From the NCBI RefSeq assembly GCF_026212465.1, contig NC_080052.1, forward strand, positions 13,493,205 to 13,557,204: a stretch of DNA of 64,000 nucleotides, read 5' to 3'. Source of the stretch: Amaranthus tricolor. Taxonomy: Eukaryota; Streptophyta; Magnoliopsida; Caryophyllales; Amaranthaceae. The position numbers and the translations under genes were made by a program. Shown here piece after piece: positions 62,526 through 64,000 of the stretch. Positions within the stretch are counted from its first letter, which is position 1. Every line of letters starts with the position of its first letter. The notes beneath the pieces were generated by a model. The model saw nothing but the letters and a program-made list of their open reading frames with translations, did no database searches and was not told the origin of the DNA.

Positions 62526-63645
62526 GTCAATTCCGCGCGTAAAGTAGCTCAAACTTGGTTTTGATGCGAAACCGGGGCTGATTAAGGCCTTGGTTATGCA
62601 AGGATTAATGTTGTGCGTAAGCTTTGATTAATGACACAGTGAAAAACTACAAATGATCATGAAAAGAACACGAAACAACCACAAACACTTAAACAAAATT
62701 CTGATCTGGCAAACTGTCGACCAGCCCTCCTTCGGCTCAGCTTCTAGGAGTCCACGGGGATTGTTAGAATGGTTTTAGGACCTTGATAGCTAGATCCAAG
62801 TACCAAGATTCCATTTCCACTTTAGCCTAGGTCCTGGATGAATAGATTTGGTCTCCACGTGTCGTGCAAGGTGGTCTGGTCACTAGTTTGATGCTGTCAA
62901 TTTCGCGTTTTTATTTGTCAAATTCGCGCATAAAGTAGGTCAAACATGGTTTGTTATGCACGATACTTGGCACACAACACTATTTGACATATATTATTGT
63001 GTTGAAATGGTTAGAATTGATAATAATAGTCATATGCTAGAAATTAGAAGTTAAGTTGCGATTTTATGCGTTTTTAAGCGTTTTTGTCAATTCCGCGCGT
63101 AAAGTAGCTCAAACTTGGTTTTGATGCGAAACCGGGGCAGATTAAGGCCTTGGTTATGCAAGGATTAATGTTGTGCGTAAGCTTTGATTAATGACACAGT
63201 GAAAAACTATAAATGATCATGAAAAGAACACGAAACAACCACAAACACTTAAACAAAATTCTGATCTGGCAAACTGTCGACCAGCCCTCCTTCGGCTCAG
63301 CTTCTAGGAGTCCACGGGGATTGTTAGAATGGTTTTAGGACCTTAATAGCTAGATCCAAGTACCAAGATTCCATTTCCACTTTAGCCTAGGTCCTGGATG
63401 AATAGGTTTGGTCTCCACGTGTCGTGCAAGGTGGTCTGGTCACTAGTTTGATGCTGTCAATTTCGCGTTTTTATTTGTCAAATTCGCGCATAAAGTAGGT
63501 CAAACTTGGTTTGTTATGCACGAAACTTGGCACACAACACTATTTGGCATATATTATTGTGTTGAAATGGTTAGAATTGATAATAATAGTCATATGCTAG
63601 AAATTAGAAGTTAAGTTGCGATTTTATGCGTTTTTAAGCGTTTTT
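62526..63645 (+). repeat. Region VII, 560 bp dimers B67 and B68
   Basis: Two B-A dimers at exact 560 bp spacing (62526 and 63086). B68 carries ACCTTAATAGC like B63 and B65 and is likewise followed by an A with CAAACTTGG, so it is a third relative of the 1120 bp duplication. B68 also has GGGGCAGATTAAGG and AACTATAAATG. B67 has AATAGATTTGG, and the A after it has CACGATACTTGG and TTTGACATAT. Confidence 0.9.
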
Positions 63646-64000
63646 GTCAATTCCGCGCGTAAAGTAGCTCAAACTTGGTTTTGATGCGAAACCGGGGCTG
63701 ATTAAGGCCTTGGTTATGCAAGGATTAATGTTTTGCGTAAGCTTTGATTAATGACACAGTGAAAAACTACAAATGATCATGAAAAGAACACGAAACAACC
63801 ACAAACACTTAAACAAAATTCTGATCTGGCAAACTGTCGACCAGCCCTCCTTCGGCTCAGCTTCTAGGAGTCCACGGGGATTGTTAGAATGGTTTTAGGA
63901 CCTTGATAGCTAGATCCAAGTACCAAGATTCCATTTCCACTTTAGCCTAGGTCCTGGATGAATAGGTTTGGTCTCCACGTGTCGTGCAAGGTGGTCTGGT
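63646..64000 (+). repeat. Right edge: truncated B69
   Basis: The window stops 355 bp into B69, just before the second inverted-repeat arm is complete. It has a private ATGTTTTGCG. There is no sign that the array is ending: the pattern runs unchanged into the cut. Confidence 0.93.

Larger units (their letters stand above)
1..64000 (+). repeat. Two-module satellite array filling the window
   Basis: The entire window is a head-to-tail array of module A (168-170 bp) and module B (391 bp), with no inverted segment and no unrelated insertion that I could find. B units start at 599, 1664, 2732, 3799, 4868, 6103, 7003, 8237, 9136, 10370, 11943, 13177, 14244, 15479, 16544, 17273, 18169, 18897, 19626, 20522, 21250, 22146, 22874, 23603, 24499, 25227, 25956, 26853, 27571, 28300, 29196, 29924, 30653, 31888, 33292, 34696, 35256, 36660, 37727, 38961, 40029, 41094, 41990, 43225, 43785, 45190, 46426, 47492, 48052, 49270, 49845, 50405, 51647, 52209, 53445, 54679, 55239, 55799, 56698, 57258, 58155, 59052, 59612, 60172, 60732, 61292, 62526, 63086 and 63646. 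Everything between B units is A. Overall GC is about 37%. The array type is certain from the sequence; a centromeric or other heterochromatic location is inference. Confidence 0.98.

Noticed and set aside
1..64000. CRISPR array
   Set aside because: The repeats are 169 and 391 bp and contiguous, with no short repeats separated by unique spacers.
1..64000. CENP-B box (TTCGNNNNANNCGGG)
   Set aside because: I checked the CGGG contexts in A and B on the + strand and the CCCG contexts for the reverse; none fits. The closest, TTCGGCTCAGC in B, lacks the CGGG end.
1..64000. Integrated virus or pararetrovirus copy
   Set aside because: No long frame and no recognisable viral protein motif occur in any module.
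1..64000. Telomere-type repeats
   Set aside because: No run of TTTAGGG or TTAGGG is present; GGTTTTAGG in B is a single occurrence per unit.

Overview
The whole 64 kb window is satellite DNA; I find no gene, RNA gene or recognisable intact transposon in it. Every base can be assigned to one of two modules, all in the same orientation. Module A is a 168-170 bp monomer (about 33% GC). Module B is a 391 bp unit (about 43% GC) that starts with an A-like head, continues with about 320 bp unrelated to A, and ends in a short second A-like stub. By hand I count 69 B units (the last cut by the window end) and about 219 complete A monomers plus one partial. The pattern is B followed by 1 to 7 A monomers, repeated. 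A nucleosome-length, AT-rich monomer with nested higher-order repeats (HORs) indicates a eukaryotic heterochromatic array, centromeric or pericentromeric or a subtelomeric/knob block. A plant is my best guess, but I recognise neither module and cannot name a species.

The number of A monomers between successive B units (B1 to B69) is 4,4,4,4,5,3,5,3,5,7,5,4,5,4,2,3,2,2,3,2,3,2,2,3,2,2,3,2,2,3,2,2,5,6,6,1,6,4,5,4,4,3,5,1,6,5,4,1,5,1,1,5,1,5,5,1,1,3,1,3,3,1,1,1,1,5,1,1. This series divides the window into regions. Region I (1-11942) is a 2.13 kb HOR of two B plus eight A. Region II (11943-17272) has a 2.30 kb period of two B plus nine A. Region III (17273-30652) is a very homogeneous 2353 bp HOR (B-3A-B-2A-B-2A), six units with one truncated, including a 3977 bp super-duplication. 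After a link unit (30653-31887), region IV (31888-36659) is a 1404 bp HOR (B plus six A). Region V (36660-41093) is a 2.3 kb tandem duplication. Region VI (41094-49844) is a more diverged mosaic. Region VII (49845-64000) is increasingly made of 560 bp B-A dimers, with further 1.80 kb, 897 bp and 1120 bp tandem duplications.

Shared private mutations show how the array grew. Blocks of several modules were copied side by side, on at least five length scales, and sequence variants spread with them. B units fall into two lineages (CCTAGG or CAAAGG at one site), and the first A after each B always carries a junction-specific GTCAAATT. The B unit also holds a 23 bp imperfect inverted repeat about 180 bp end to end. 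A 1.7 kb stretch (about 50211-51897) has a dense run of one-base indels with almost no substitutions, which looks like an assembly or consensus problem. The three longest open frames are accidental: they begin at non-ATG codons, and at least two exist only because of a private mutation or extra base.
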